DNA of 64,000 bases from CAMCQY01 sp044370415 (GTDB lineage Bacteria; Planctomycetota; Planctomycetia; Pirellulales; UBA1268): assembly GCA_044370415.1 (NCBI GenBank), contig JBILVO010000003.1, positions 1 through 64,000 on the forward strand, in the 5' to 3' direction. A program made the position numbers and the translations under genes. Positions 27,431 to 36,450 of this stretch are shown here, one piece after another. The notes beneath the pieces were generated by a model. That model had not been told where the DNA came from, did not search any database, and saw nothing but the letters and a program-made list of their open reading frames with translations. Within the stretch, counting starts at the first letter, position 1. The number at the start of each line of letters is the position of its first letter.

Positions 27431-29215
27431 TCAGTCCAGAGGCACGCAGACCAGATCGCCGGCCTCGCTCTCGATCCGCGGCTTCGTGCGGCCCGCCTCG
27501 AGCTGTTCGACGATCTGCCGCCCCCTCTCGGGGAAGGCGTTGCGATTGATGTACACCGCCGCGAAGCCGAGTTCCTTGAGCCGTTCGACGGCCTTGTCGA
27601 GCGGCACCTTTGCGAGCTCCTGCTGCCATTGCTCCCGCTGACGGCCCTTCATGGAGCCATACGAGAACCGGAGGTTCTTCGCAAAGAGATAGGGACGGAA
27701 GTGGTCGTATGGCGGCACGCCCGGGGCCGGCGATTCAGGAAACTCCATGATCGGCAGCTGGAAGACCATCGCGTCGGGAGGCAGGGCGGCCTCCATCCGG
27801 GCCACGAAGTCGCGGTCGGCTGCGATCTGGCGGGCGATGGCGGCCGTGTCGCCCGGCGCCGGCGTCCGCGGCACCTGGTCCCACAGCGCGACGATGCAGA
27901 GCACAGCCGCCGTGAGCTGTGCCGCCGCTGGCGTGCCCGACTGGCCCCCCTTCGCGGTGTCCCGGTCGCGGTCCGTCAGCCATCGCGCCGCGAACGCGAG
28001 GACGATGGCGAGGATCACCACGCTGTAGCGACACCCGGTGCGAAAGAGCGTGAAGCCCGCGGCGCCGAGGATCGCGTTGAGGCCGCCGGTCGAGAAGCAG
28101 AGCACGATCCAGAGCACCCACCAGGCCTCCATGGGGATCGCGTCGCTGCGGCGACGGACGACGTCGCGCACGGTCGTGGCGACGAGGAGCCCGAGCGATG
28201 CCAGGCCGAGCAGGCCGAGGTAGGAGCCCTCGTCCTGAAGCGGCGAAGCGGGGGGAATGCCGCGGGCGGGATCACCCACGCGGTGGGCGGTCGCGAATGC
28301 CGCGAACGCCCCGGAGTGGTGCGTGACCGGCGGCACCACCAGATCGACGAGCTTCAGCCCGTAGATCTCGAGCCACCGGTACTCGCGGACGATGGCGCCG
28401 GCGTTGGGGCCGTTGACGGCGCGGAACGTCCACGTGTCGAGGTTCATCAGCACGAAGGCGGCGGCCGCGGCGCCGACGACCGCGAACGCAGCCTTGAGCG
28501 GCGCACGGGAGCCCGTTCGCATCGCGAGCACGCCCGCGCCGAGCAGCGTCAGCTGGCAGAGCACGTTGGTCCAGTAGGTGTTCTGGAGGCCCGTGAGGAT
28601 GGCGATCGCGACCGACCAGTGAAACTCCGGCGTGCCGAACTGGAGGCCGGGTTCCCGGGCGGCCCACCGCCAGACGAGGAGAAACAGCGGCACGTGCCAT
28701 GCATGGGCCACCGTGATGTGATGCGGCGACTGGGCGAAGATGAAGGGCGCCAGGCCGTAGGCGAGCCCGGCGACGAACGACCAGACCGTCGAGCTGCCGA
28801 GCACGTGGGCCACGCAGAACATCGTGGCGGCTGCGAGGAGGTGGCCGGCCAGCAGGGCGATGTTGAGGCCGGCGAAAAGCCCAAACGCCCTGCCGAGGAG
28901 GCCGAAGCAGATGACCGGCAGCTCCTCGATCGACGGCCAGTCGGACCAGTTGGCTTCGTAAGGCGCCCCGAGCTGCGGCACGGTCTTCCAGCACAGGGGA
29001 ACGACATGGCCGTCGCCCGCGGCCTTCATCCATGCGAACGTGCTGACGACGTCCGCATAGAAGCCGTCGAGGTATTGCGACGGCGTGTTCCAGGCTGCGG
29101 CCGTCCACCGGCCGGTGCCCGCGCACCAGGCGAGGCCCACGAGCAGCAGCAGCGCCGCCAGCCACGGCAGTGATCTGGTCTGGAAGGCTGCGGACGACTG
29201 GGTGGGGGCTGCCAT
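27431..29215 (-). CDS. Large multi-pass membrane protein, probably GT-C glycosyltransferase-like
   Basis: A 594-residue protein with about ten hydrophobic segments (starting S-L-P-W-L-A-A-L-L-L-L-V) and a soluble C-terminal domain from about residue 450. The first outer loop holds acidic residues (D-G-F-Y-A-D-V-V and N-W-S-D-W-P) at the place GT-C enzymes use for catalysis, but no family signature is clear to me. The C-terminal part (Q-L-P-I-M-E-F-P-E) resembles the periplasmic domain found in YfhO-like and related hypothetical proteins. ATG 29215 was chosen; ATG 29263 is possible. The open frame continues far upstream antisense to the ThDP gene and is not coding there. Divergent from the 29441 cassette. 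Confidence 0.65.
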   Translation of the reverse strand: MAAPTQSSAAFQTRSLPWLAALLLLVGLAWCAGTGRWTAAAWNTPSQYLDGFYADVVSTFAWMKAAGDGHVVPLCWKTVPQLGAPYEANWSDWPSIEELPVICFGLLGRAFGLFAGLNIALLAGHLLAAATMFCVAHVLGSSTVWSFVAGLAYGLAPFIFAQSPHHITVAHAWHVPLFLLVWRWAAREPGLQFGTPEFHWSVAIAILTGLQNTYWTNVLCQLTLLGAGVLAMRTGSRAPLKAAFAVVGAAAAAFVLMNLDTWTFRAVNGPNAGAIVREYRWLEIYGLKLVDLVVPPVTHHSGAFAAFATAHRVGDPARGIPPASPLQDEGSYLGLLGLASLGLLVATTVRDVVRRRSDAIPMEAWWVLWIVLCFSTGGLNAILGAAGFTLFRTGCRYSVVILAIVLAFAARWLTDRDRDTAKGGQSGTPAAAQLTAAVLCIVALWDQVPRTPAPGDTAAIARQIAADRDFVARMEAALPPDAMVFQLPIMEFPESPAPGVPPYDHFRPYLFAKNLRFSYGSMKGRQREQWQQELAKVPLDKAVERLKELGFAAVYINRNAFPERGRQIVEQLEAGRTKPRIESEAGDLVCVPLD

Positions 29216-29440
29216 CGCGGGGCCTGCGCGGGGACGTCGTTGCGGGGAGGTCACGCCGTCCATCGGTCGGCGGGCCCCGCGACGATTCTCGCCGAAACGC
29301 CGCGGGATTTCATCCCTCGCCCCCGGATGTCGGACGGCACGCACGTGCGGCCGTCGCCCGTCGGATCGCCGGGAACGCGTGGTATGATTTCCGCGGTCTT
29401 CGGGCGTGATCAGCAGCGCGGACGGTGTCGCACGACGAGC

Positions 29441-31267
29441 ATGCAACGAGTAGCCGACTTCATCGCCGACCGGCTGGTGGCCGCGGGAATCCGCCACGTG
29501 TTCATGGTGACGGGCGGCGGGGCGATGCACCTCAACGACGCCCTCGGCAACCATCCCGGGCTCGAGCCCGTGTTCTTCCACCACGAGCAGGCCGCCGCGA
29601 TGGCCGCCGAGGCCTATTTCCGGCTCACGGGCCGGATGGCCGCGGTGAACGTGACCACCGGGCCGGGGGCGATCAATGCCATCAACGGCGTCTTCGGAGC
29701 ACACGTCGACTCGATGGCGATGGTGGTCGTCTCGGGACAGGTGAAGCGGGAGACGCTCGTCCAGTCGACCGGCCTGCGGCTGCGGCAGCTGGGCGACCAG
29801 GAGGCCGACGTCATCGGCATGGTGCGCGGGGTCACCAAGTATTCCGCGCTCGTCGACGATCCGGCCGGCATCCGCTACCACGTGGACCGGGCGCTGCACC
29901 TGGCGACGTTTCGCCGGCCGGGCCCGGTCTGGCTCGACATCCCCGTCGACGTGCAGGCCACGCCGATCGATCCGCAGGCGCTCGCCCCCTACGATCCGGC
30001 CGAGGATGCGCCCGCCATGCGCACGGCCGACCTGCCGGCGGCGATGGCCGACGTCGTCGCCCGGCTCGAGCGGGCCGAGCGGCCGGTGATCTACGCCGGC
30101 ACGGGCATCCGGCTCTCGGGGCAGTACGAGCGATTTCTCGCGATCGCCGACCGGCTGCGGGTGCCGGTGGTGACGGCGTGGAACTCCAACGACCTCCTGC
30201 CCGACGACCATCCGGCCTATGCCGGCCGGCCGGGCTCGCTCGGCACGCGGGCCGGCAATTTCACGGTGCAGAACGCCGACGTCGTGCTGGTGCTGGGGTG
30301 CCGGCTCAACATCCGGCTCGTGAGCTACAACTGGCGGAGCTTCGCACCGCGGGCCCACCGGATCATGGTGGACGTCGACGCGGCCGAGCTCGACAAGCCC
30401 ACGCTGTCGATGCAGCAGAAGATCCACGCCGACCTGGCCGACGTGATGCCGCTGCTCGACGCCGCAACGGCGCGGTGGCGGCCGCACCACGACACGTGGC
30501 TGGCCTGGTGCCGCGACCGCGTCGCCCGCTACCCGGTCGTCCTGCCGGAATACTGGGACACGCCCGAGCCGGTGAATCCCTACTGCTTCATGCAGCGGCT
30601 CTTCGAGCAGCTGGTCGAGGACGACGTCGTGGCGTGCGGCGACGGCACCGCCTGCGTGGCGGCCTTCCAGGCGGCCATCGTCCGCCGTGGCCAGCGGATC
30701 TTCCACAACTCCGGCTGCGCCTCGATGGGCTACGACCTGCCGGCCGCGATCGGGGCGGCGCTGGCGCGGCCGGACCTCGACCGCATCATCTGTCTCGCCG
30801 GCGACGGCAGCGTGATGATGAACCTGCAGGAACTGCAGACGATCGTCGGCCTCGGTCTGCCGGTGAAGATCTTCGTGCTGAACAACTCGGGCTACCATTC
30901 GATCCGGCAGACGCAGGCGAGCTTCTTCGCCGGCCGCATCGTGGGCTGCGGAACCGATTCGGGCCTGTCATTCCCCGATTTCGGGAAGGTCGCGGCGGCC
31001 TTCGGACTGCCGTTCGAGCGGTGCTCTCGTCACGCCGACCTCGCGGCCGCGATCAGGCGGACGTTGGCGTGCCCCGGGCCGGCGATGTGCGAAGTGGGGC
31101 TCGATCTTAACCAGCAGTTTGCCCCCAAGCTCTCGTCCCGCAAGCTCGCGGACGGGAGCATGGTGACGTCGTCGCTCGAGGATATGGCCCCGTTCCTCCC
31201 GCGCGAGGAGCTGGCATCGAACATGATCGGCGGCTCCCAGCCCGCCCCCCGGAGAGCCCCGTCATGA
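29441..31267 (+). CDS. ThDP-dependent enzyme, acetolactate synthase-like
   Basis: A 608-residue enzyme with the three-domain plan of acetohydroxyacid synthase: the catalytic Glu49 in F-F-H-H-E-Q-A, a central domain from about 195, and the ThDP/Mg motif G-D-G-S-V-M-M-N ending in L-N-N (residues 454-482). It overlaps the next gene (ATGA) and opens a four-gene cassette (ThDP enzyme, SDR, cyclase, NeuB-like). In that company it is unlikely to be the branched-chain amino acid enzyme, whose regulatory subunit is also absent. YerE, a related ThDP enzyme, adds a two-carbon unit to a CDP-4-keto-3,6-dideoxyhexose in yersiniose synthesis; the precursor genes rfbFGH are 12-15 kb away. The assigned family is firm, the role inferred. 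Confidence 0.88.
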   Translation: MQRVADFIADRLVAAGIRHVFMVTGGGAMHLNDALGNHPGLEPVFFHHEQAAAMAAEAYFRLTGRMAAVNVTTGPGAINAINGVFGAHVDSMAMVVVSGQVKRETLVQSTGLRLRQLGDQEADVIGMVRGVTKYSALVDDPAGIRYHVDRALHLATFRRPGPVWLDIPVDVQATPIDPQALAPYDPAEDAPAMRTADLPAAMADVVARLERAERPVIYAGTGIRLSGQYERFLAIADRLRVPVVTAWNSNDLLPDDHPAYAGRPGSLGTRAGNFTVQNADVVLVLGCRLNIRLVSYNWRSFAPRAHRIMVDVDAAELDKPTLSMQQKIHADLADVMPLLDAATARWRPHHDTWLAWCRDRVARYPVVLPEYWDTPEPVNPYCFMQRLFEQLVEDDVVACGDGTACVAAFQAAIVRRGQRIFHNSGCASMGYDLPAAIGAALARPDLDRIICLAGDGSVMMNLQELQTIVGLGLPVKIFVLNNSGYHSIRQTQASFFAGRIVGCGTDSGLSFPDFGKVAAAFGLPFERCSRHADLAAAIRRTLACPGPAMCEVGLDLNQQFAPKLSSRKLADGSMVTSSLEDMAPFLPREELASNMIGGSQPAPRRAPS

Positions 31268-31959
31268 CCACTGCACCAGACCACACTGCGGCAGGCCGCA
31301 CCGTCCTCATCACCGGCGGAGCGCGGGGCATCGGCGCGGCGATCGCGACGCGGTTGCGTGCGTCGGGCCACACGGTGCTGGCGCCGACCCGCGAGGAACT
31401 CGACCTCGCCGTGCCGGAGTCGGTCGACGGGTTCCTGGCCCGACTGCGCGGCGTCGAGATCGACATCCTCGTCAACAACGCCGGCATCAACATCCTGCGG
31501 CCGATCGCCGAGATCGACGAAGCGACGTGGGCGACGATGCTGCAGGTGAACCTGACGTCGGCCCTGCGGCTCACGCAGGAGATCGCACCCACCATGGCCG
31601 CGCGGGGATGGGGGCGGATCCTCAACGTGGCCAGCATCTTCGCCGTGGTGACGCGGGAGCGGCGCGGGGCGTATTCCATGACGAAGGCAGCGCTGGCGGC
31701 GCTGACGCGCACGGCGGCGGTCGAATACGGTCCCGGCGGCGTCCTCGTCAACGCGCTGGCGCCGGGCTACGTCGATACCGAGCTGACGCGGCGGAACAAT
31801 CCGCCCGACGCCATCGCGGCGATCGAGTCGGGAATCCCGCTGCGCCGGATGGCCCAGGCCGCGGAACTGGCGGAGGCGGCCGCGTTCCTCGTGTCGGACG
31901 CCAATTCGTACCTCACGGGCCAGACTATCATCGTGGACGGCGGTTTCACCTGCCTGTGA
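31264..31959 (+). CDS. Short-chain dehydrogenase/reductase (SDR)
   Basis: A 231-residue classical SDR. The cofactor motif T-G-G-A-R-G-I-G is at residues 17-24, N-N-A-G at about 77, and the catalytic set Ser124, Tyr137 and Lys141 (Y-S-M-T-K) is complete, as is the closing G-Q-T-I-I-V-D-G-G. Its start overlaps the ThDP gene by 4 nt. A natural role would be reduction of the keto group created by the ThDP enzyme, as YerF does after YerE, or an NAD-linked step before the cyclase. The substrate cannot be told from sequence. Confidence 0.9.
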   Translation: MTTAPDHTAAGRTVLITGGARGIGAAIATRLRASGHTVLAPTREELDLAVPESVDGFLARLRGVEIDILVNNAGINILRPIAEIDEATWATMLQVNLTSALRLTQEIAPTMAARGWGRILNVASIFAVVTRERRGAYSMTKAALAALTRTAAVEYGPGGVLVNALAPGYVDTELTRRNNPPDAIAAIESGIPLRRMAQAAELAEAAAFLVSDANSYLTGQTIIVDGGFTCL

Positions 31960-31984
31960 ATGGCCGCGTGAAGCCGGCGGCGCT

Positions 31985-33112
31985 GTGAAGACACGCACCC
32001 TTTCTCCGGCGATCGACATGCGCACCATCGCGAGCCGCTCGCACGACTACACGGTGGAGGAGTTCGCCACGGTGGCGGGGGCGGTCGACGCCGCCAACAC
32101 CGGCGGTCGGCCCCATTTCCTCGTCGATCGCGCCGTCCACGAGGCGTTCGCGGCGGAGCTGGCGGATCGGCTGCCGGCGGATCGCCTGCTCCTGGTCGAG
32201 GCCACGGAAGACGCCAAGTCGTACGCGGCTCTCGAGCCGGTGTTCCTGGAGCTCTTGCAGCGGGGTCTCAATCGCAGCGGCTCCCTCGTGGTGATCGGCG
32301 GCGGCGTGCTCCAGGACCTCGGCTGCTTCGTCGCCTCGGTGCTCGCCCGGGGCATCCGCTGGCAGCTGCTGCCGACTACCCTCTTGGCCCAGGCCGACAG
32401 CTGCATCGGCAGCAAGAGCTCCATCAACATCGGCCGCTACAAGAACCAGATCGGCACCTTCTATCCGCCCCACCGCGTGCTGCTCGTCCCCGAGTTCCTC
32501 CGCACCCTGCCCTTCGACGAGATCCGCTCCGGCCTGGGGGAGGTGATCAAGCTGCAGCTGCTGGCGGGGGAGCGGGGATTCGGCGAGCTCATGGCCGATC
32601 TGGCGGGGCTGGCCGCGGCGGCCGCGGACGACAGGCAGCGGACGCTCGCCCGGTGGGTCGACAGGTCGATGGACGTAAAGCAGCCCGTCATCGAGGCCGA
32701 TGAGTTCGACCGTGGCCCCAGGCTGCTGCTCAACTACGGCCACACGTTCGGGCATGCGTTCGAGTCGGTGACCGAGTTCGCGATTCCCCACGGCATCGCC
32801 GTGGTGCTGGGCATGCTGACGGCGACCCACCTCTCCGCCGCGCTCGGCATGGTGCCGGCCCGGCACGCCGAGGAGCTGTCGCGGATGCTCGCGGCCTGGC
32901 ACGATCCCCATGCCGCCGCCCTGCGGCCGGTGGCGATGGACGATCTCCTGCAGGCCCTCGCCCGCGACAAGAAGAACTCCGCCGCGGGCCTGACCTGCAT
33001 CCTGACCCGCGGAATCGGCCGCATGGAGCGGGTCACGCTGACCGCGGACCAGATCCGGGCCCACGTGGCCCCGACCCTTGCCCGGCTGATCGAAACAGGA
33101 TTCACTGCATGA
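31985..33112 (+). CDS. 3-Dehydroquinate synthase-like sugar phosphate cyclase
   Basis: A 375-residue protein of the dehydroquinate synthase (AroB) superfamily. The NAD loop G-G-G-V-L-Q-D-L-G, P-T-T-L-L-A-Q-A-D-S and K-N-Q-I-G-T-F-Y match the family, and the zinc ligands are in place: Glu186 (G-L-G-E-V-I-K), His253 (G-H-T-F-G-H) and His269 (H-G-I-A-V). Departures from true AroB, such as H-G-I-A-V for H-G-E-A-V and S-I-N-I-G-R-Y-K-N for the usual N-x-x-x-G-K-N, and its place between SDR and NeuB-like genes, suggest a special cyclase for a glycan sugar (as valiolone-type or aminoDHQ enzymes are) and not the shikimate enzyme. Confidence 0.85.
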   Translation: MKTRTLSPAIDMRTIASRSHDYTVEEFATVAGAVDAANTGGRPHFLVDRAVHEAFAAELADRLPADRLLLVEATEDAKSYAALEPVFLELLQRGLNRSGSLVVIGGGVLQDLGCFVASVLARGIRWQLLPTTLLAQADSCIGSKSSINIGRYKNQIGTFYPPHRVLLVPEFLRTLPFDEIRSGLGEVIKLQLLAGERGFGELMADLAGLAAAAADDRQRTLARWVDRSMDVKQPVIEADEFDRGPRLLLNYGHTFGHAFESVTEFAIPHGIAVVLGMLTATHLSAALGMVPARHAEELSRMLAAWHDPHAAALRPVAMDDLLQALARDKKNSAAGLTCILTRGIGRMERVTLTADQIRAHVAPTLARLIETGFTA

Positions 33113-33147
33113 CGGCGGCCCGCCGCGCATGACACCCGAGGAAACGC

Positions 33148-34236
33148 ATGAACCGCGACATTTTCGAGAACCTCTTCGTGCTGGAGATGACCAACAACCA
33201 CCAGGGCAGCCTGGAGCGGGGCCTGGCCATCATCCGTGAGCACAGCCGGATCGCGCGGTTCAACAACGTGCGGGCCGCCATCAAGCTGCAGTTTCGCGAC
33301 GTCGAGACCTTCGTGCACAAGGATTTCCGCGATCGCGACGACATCCGCTACATCCGCCGCGTGCTCGACACGAAGCTGCGGAAATCGGACTACGAGCAGA
33401 TGGTGGTGGCGATCCGCAAGAGCGGCTGCATCCCGATGTCGACGCCCTTCGACGAGAAGTCGGTCGACTGGTGCGTGGAGTTCGACCTGCCGATCATCAA
33501 GATCGCCAGCGCCGACTCCAACGACTGGCTGCTGCTGGAGCGGATCGCGAAGACCCGCAAGCCCTGCATCATCTCCTTCGGCGGCACGCCGCTGAAGGAC
33601 ATGGACGACGTGGTGACGTTTTTCGAGAACCGCAACATCCCGCTGGCGATCAACCACTGCGTGGCCGCGTATCCCCACGAGGACAGCGAGGCGGAGCTCG
33701 AGCAGATCGACTTCCTCCGCGACCGTTACCCCGGCCACACCATCGGCTACTCCTGCCACGAGCACACCGATTGGGCGACGAGCGTGATGATCGCCTATGC
33801 GAAGGGTGCGCGGACCTTCGAGCGGCACATCGACATCAGCACGGACGGCTTCCAGCCGGCCACCTACTCCTCGCTGCCGTCGCAGATCGACACCTGGTTC
33901 AAGGCGTTCCATCGGGCGGTGACCTTCTGCGGCACGTCGCGGACGGGGCGGAAGCTGCCGCTGCCGAAGGAGACGGCCTACCTCGATTCGTACATCCGCG
34001 GCGTGTATGCCAGGCACGACCTGCAGCCCGGCCAGATGCTCACGGAGGACGACATCTACATGGCGATCCCGCTGCAGAAGGGGCAGATCTCGTGCCGGGA
34101 GCTGATGCTCGGCCGCTACGGGCACCGGATGACGGCGGCCTGCGCGAAGGACGCCCCGGTGATGATCGACATGATCGACTCGCCCTACGCGGAGGACGAG
34201 CAGCTCAAGGCCGCGATCTACGAGCGGGGGCTGTAG
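33148..34236 (+). CDS. NeuB-like sialic acid/ulosonic acid synthase
   Basis: A 362-residue member of the NeuB family, which condenses phosphoenolpyruvate with an N-acetylhexosamine-type sugar to a nonulosonic acid. A TIM barrel (1-275) shows K-L-Q-F-R-D, M-S-T-P-F-D, I-K-I-A-S-A-D, Y-S-C-H-E-H-T-D and F-E-R-H-I, which correspond to the metal and PEP contacts of NeuB; the last part (about 285-345) resembles the antifreeze-like SAF domain (L-Q-P-G-Q-M-L-T-E-D-D). No NeuC-type epimerase or NeuA-type CMP transferase is in the window. The preceding cyclase gene ends 35 bp upstream. The product is therefore likely an unusual ulosonic or cyclitol-derived sugar. Confidence 0.82.
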   Translation: MNRDIFENLFVLEMTNNHQGSLERGLAIIREHSRIARFNNVRAAIKLQFRDVETFVHKDFRDRDDIRYIRRVLDTKLRKSDYEQMVVAIRKSGCIPMSTPFDEKSVDWCVEFDLPIIKIASADSNDWLLLERIAKTRKPCIISFGGTPLKDMDDVVTFFENRNIPLAINHCVAAYPHEDSEAELEQIDFLRDRYPGHTIGYSCHEHTDWATSVMIAYAKGARTFERHIDISTDGFQPATYSSLPSQIDTWFKAFHRAVTFCGTSRTGRKLPLPKETAYLDSYIRGVYARHDLQPGQMLTEDDIYMAIPLQKGQISCRELMLGRYGHRMTAACAKDAPVMIDMIDSPYAEDEQLKAAIYERGL

Positions 34237-34317
34237 GCCGGGCTCGGGTGACGGGCCTGTGATCAGGGCCTGCTGTGAGGTCGCCGGTGCACGCTCGGTG
34301 CCGGACGAGAGACCGCA

Positions 34318-35640
34318 TCACGTGGTCAAAGGTCTACGACCGCCGGGTGATGCGAGTTTCACGAGCCCCCCGAGGAACGCCATGAGCCGTGCGTGTCTGC
34401 CTCGCCGCGTCGAGCATGACCAGCCTCCCGCCACCAAGACGATCACTGCTGCCGTGAGCAAAAGCGGATTGGCAAGAACCGCGAGCGAGCAGTCTGCCAC
34501 GCCCGAGTCCGTCATGATCCCCGGGAAGTAGAAAAATTTCTTGGGGAACAAAGCCACGGTTATCAAGGTCAGCGCAGCCGTGTCGCCGGCGCGACGGTCT
34601 GCGGTCGTGATGAGGCAGAGAAGCGACGTGATCGCGTGCACCACCTTGTATTCCGCGCCGGCCGGTGTTGCCAGAACCATGAATATGGTGAGAAGGGCAA
34701 CGCGTCTCCAGAAGGAGGTCTCCACCACCACGACGTGAAACGTAAGGCAGACGCTCATGAGTGCAAGGCCGATCGTGTAGGAGCGCAGCAGGTGGTTCAG
34801 GTAAGCGCCGAGGTCCGGCACGGCGTGCGACGGGTCGTGATTGAGGTCGTAGATTTGTTGTTCGAGCACTCCGACTTTCAAGGCATTCCACAGGCTCGCC
34901 GTGCCGCCCATGCCGGCGTTGCCGATGACGTAATTGGTCGTGAACTGCGCCGCACGATCGCGCCATTGGTGCACGTTGTCAGCGAGCGTCCCATCAAAGA
35001 GTGACAGGCTAGCGATGGTGATGGCGACAGTTGCCACGAGCGAACCAGCCAGCAATTTCAAGCGTCGTCCCGGCAAGAGCATCGCCAGCAGGACGGCCGG
35101 GTAGATCTTCATGCAGACGGCCGGCACGAGGAACGTCAGGCCGAGCGCGTACTTGCCTTTGCGCATGTGATACACGCACTCGCAGATCAGCCACATGACA
35201 GTGAGTTCGATGTTTCCGCGATCGATACAAAAGAGAAACGGACCTGAGCAGCAGAGCAGCGTCGTTGCAGCAAGGCACGCAAAATTCGTTCGCCCTAGGC
35301 TGATTGCGAGAATGAAGAACACGGATCGCCAGAGCAGCACCAGGGTAATGGTGAGATAAATCGCATAGGCAGGAAGCGAGGGCATCCATGAAAATGGGTG
35401 CAGGACGACGTAGGTAAATGGCAGATAGACGGCAAACTGCGTATACGGGTTCCATTGTGCGGACGCCGACACCGTGTCGTAGAAATCCGTGAAGCGAGCA
35501 TTCGGAAGAAACAGAAACGTGTCGAATGGATATCCGCGCCCCTGGATCACGCCCTCGTACCAATGCCAAGCCAATGCGGCAGCGAGCCCGCAGACGAGCA
35601 TGCAGATCGACAACACGGCCTTGCGTTTTGATGTGTTCAT
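34318..35640 (-). CDS. GT87 (DUF2029) family membrane glycosyltransferase
   Basis: A 440-residue membrane protein with about ten helices. The pattern near the first loop (D-F-Y-D), then the family segment C-I-D-R-G-N-I-E-L and K-I-Y-P-A at about residue 180, match DUF2029/GT87 polyprenyl-phosphate mannosyltransferases. It uses lipid-linked sugars on the outer face of the membrane. This gene is the last of the minus-strand glycan operon and has a lower GC (about 55%) than the genes beyond 39392. It converges with the NeuB-like gene. Confidence 0.8.
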   Translation of the reverse strand: MNTSKRKAVLSICMLVCGLAAALAWHWYEGVIQGRGYPFDTFLFLPNARFTDFYDTVSASAQWNPYTQFAVYLPFTYVVLHPFSWMPSLPAYAIYLTITLVLLWRSVFFILAISLGRTNFACLAATTLLCCSGPFLFCIDRGNIELTVMWLICECVYHMRKGKYALGLTFLVPAVCMKIYPAVLLAMLLPGRRLKLLAGSLVATVAITIASLSLFDGTLADNVHQWRDRAAQFTTNYVIGNAGMGGTASLWNALKVGVLEQQIYDLNHDPSHAVPDLGAYLNHLLRSYTIGLALMSVCLTFHVVVVETSFWRRVALLTIFMVLATPAGAEYKVVHAITSLLCLITTADRRAGDTAALTLITVALFPKKFFYFPGIMTDSGVADCSLAVLANPLLLTAAVIVLVAGGWSCSTRRGRHARLMAFLGGLVKLASPGGRRPLTT

Positions 35641-35718
35641 GTCGGTGCGTCGAAACGGAAGGGTGTGGCCTGGCTGGGGATGTGTGAGTCGCTTCGGAAT
35701 AATCACCGCTCCGCCTTC

Positions 35719-36450
35719 TCAGGCCATCCCGTCGGAGGCTTCTGGTAGGGGCTCACACACTACTACAGCCTGGATCAAGAGGTCACACGGCGATACTGAA
35801 TACGACACCAGCTTCCACCCGGCGGAGTGAAGCAGTTCCTCGGCGTGCGTGCGAGATCGCAGCAATGTGATTTCCGGTGGATGCAATTCGACGGCGGGGC
35901 GGCCGCTGCGATTCAAAGCGCGATGACACAGGCCGAGCACCTTGACGCTGATCGCGCCGGCCAATGGCCAAAATGCCACCATGCGGCCGCCTGGCCGCAA
36001 GACCTTCTTCATCTCGTGCAGGATGTGCCGGATGTCCGCAGGGGTAAAGTGCTCGAGGACGCCGAGGCTGTAGATACCGTCGTAGAGCTCACCTGTGCAG
36101 CTCATCTGCATGAGATCTGCATGGAGCGTGGCTGCAGCATGCGGGTTGTTCTTTCGATAACGCTCCAGAGCCCGCGGAGAGATGTCCAAGCCGGTGATCC
36201 GAAAGCGGCGATTGATCAACGCATCCACTTCACCGCTGCCGCAGCCTGCGTGAAGCAGCGTGCTGCCCTGCGGGAACGTGCGGGCGAGCCACCATGCGAG
36301 TCGCGGGCAGATGAAAAGACGTCGATAGATGCTCGCTATCACCGCGTAGAGGCGGCGGGCGCCACGGGGGTCCCTGTCCCAGTAGGAGTCCCACCCGGCA
36401 TGGTGCGGCGTGCGGGGGGGCGTCGTGCCGGCTACGTCATGGTCGGTCAT
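35719..36450 (-). CDS. Class I SAM-dependent methyltransferase
   Basis: A 243-residue protein with a usual Methyltransf_11 core: motif I L-L-H-A-G-C-G-S-G at about residue 68, G-L-D-I-S at about 90, the acidic D-G-I-Y-S-L-G-V-L-E-H segment, and L-R-P-G-G-R. The N-terminal Y-W-D-R-D-P and the position between a polyprenol-phosphate sugar synthase and a GT87 gene suggest a glycan or lipid substrate. ATG 36450 overlaps the end of the upstream gene by 14 nt. Part of the low-GC block. Confidence 0.8.
   Translation of the reverse strand: MTDHDVAGTTPPRTPHHAGWDSYWDRDPRGARRLYAVIASIYRRLFICPRLAWWLARTFPQGSTLLHAGCGSGEVDALINRRFRITGLDISPRALERYRKNNPHAAATLHADLMQMSCTGELYDGIYSLGVLEHFTPADIRHILHEMKKVLRPGGRMVAFWPLAGAISVKVLGLCHRALNRSGRPAVELHPPEITLLRSRTHAEELLHSAGWKLVSYSVSPCDLLIQAVVVCEPLPEASDGMA

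Noticed and set aside
29216..30898. Upstream extension of the membrane protein gene to 30898 on the minus strand
   Set aside because: It lies antisense to the ThDP enzyme with no hydrophobic or conserved sequence; the membrane protein starts at 29215 or 29263.
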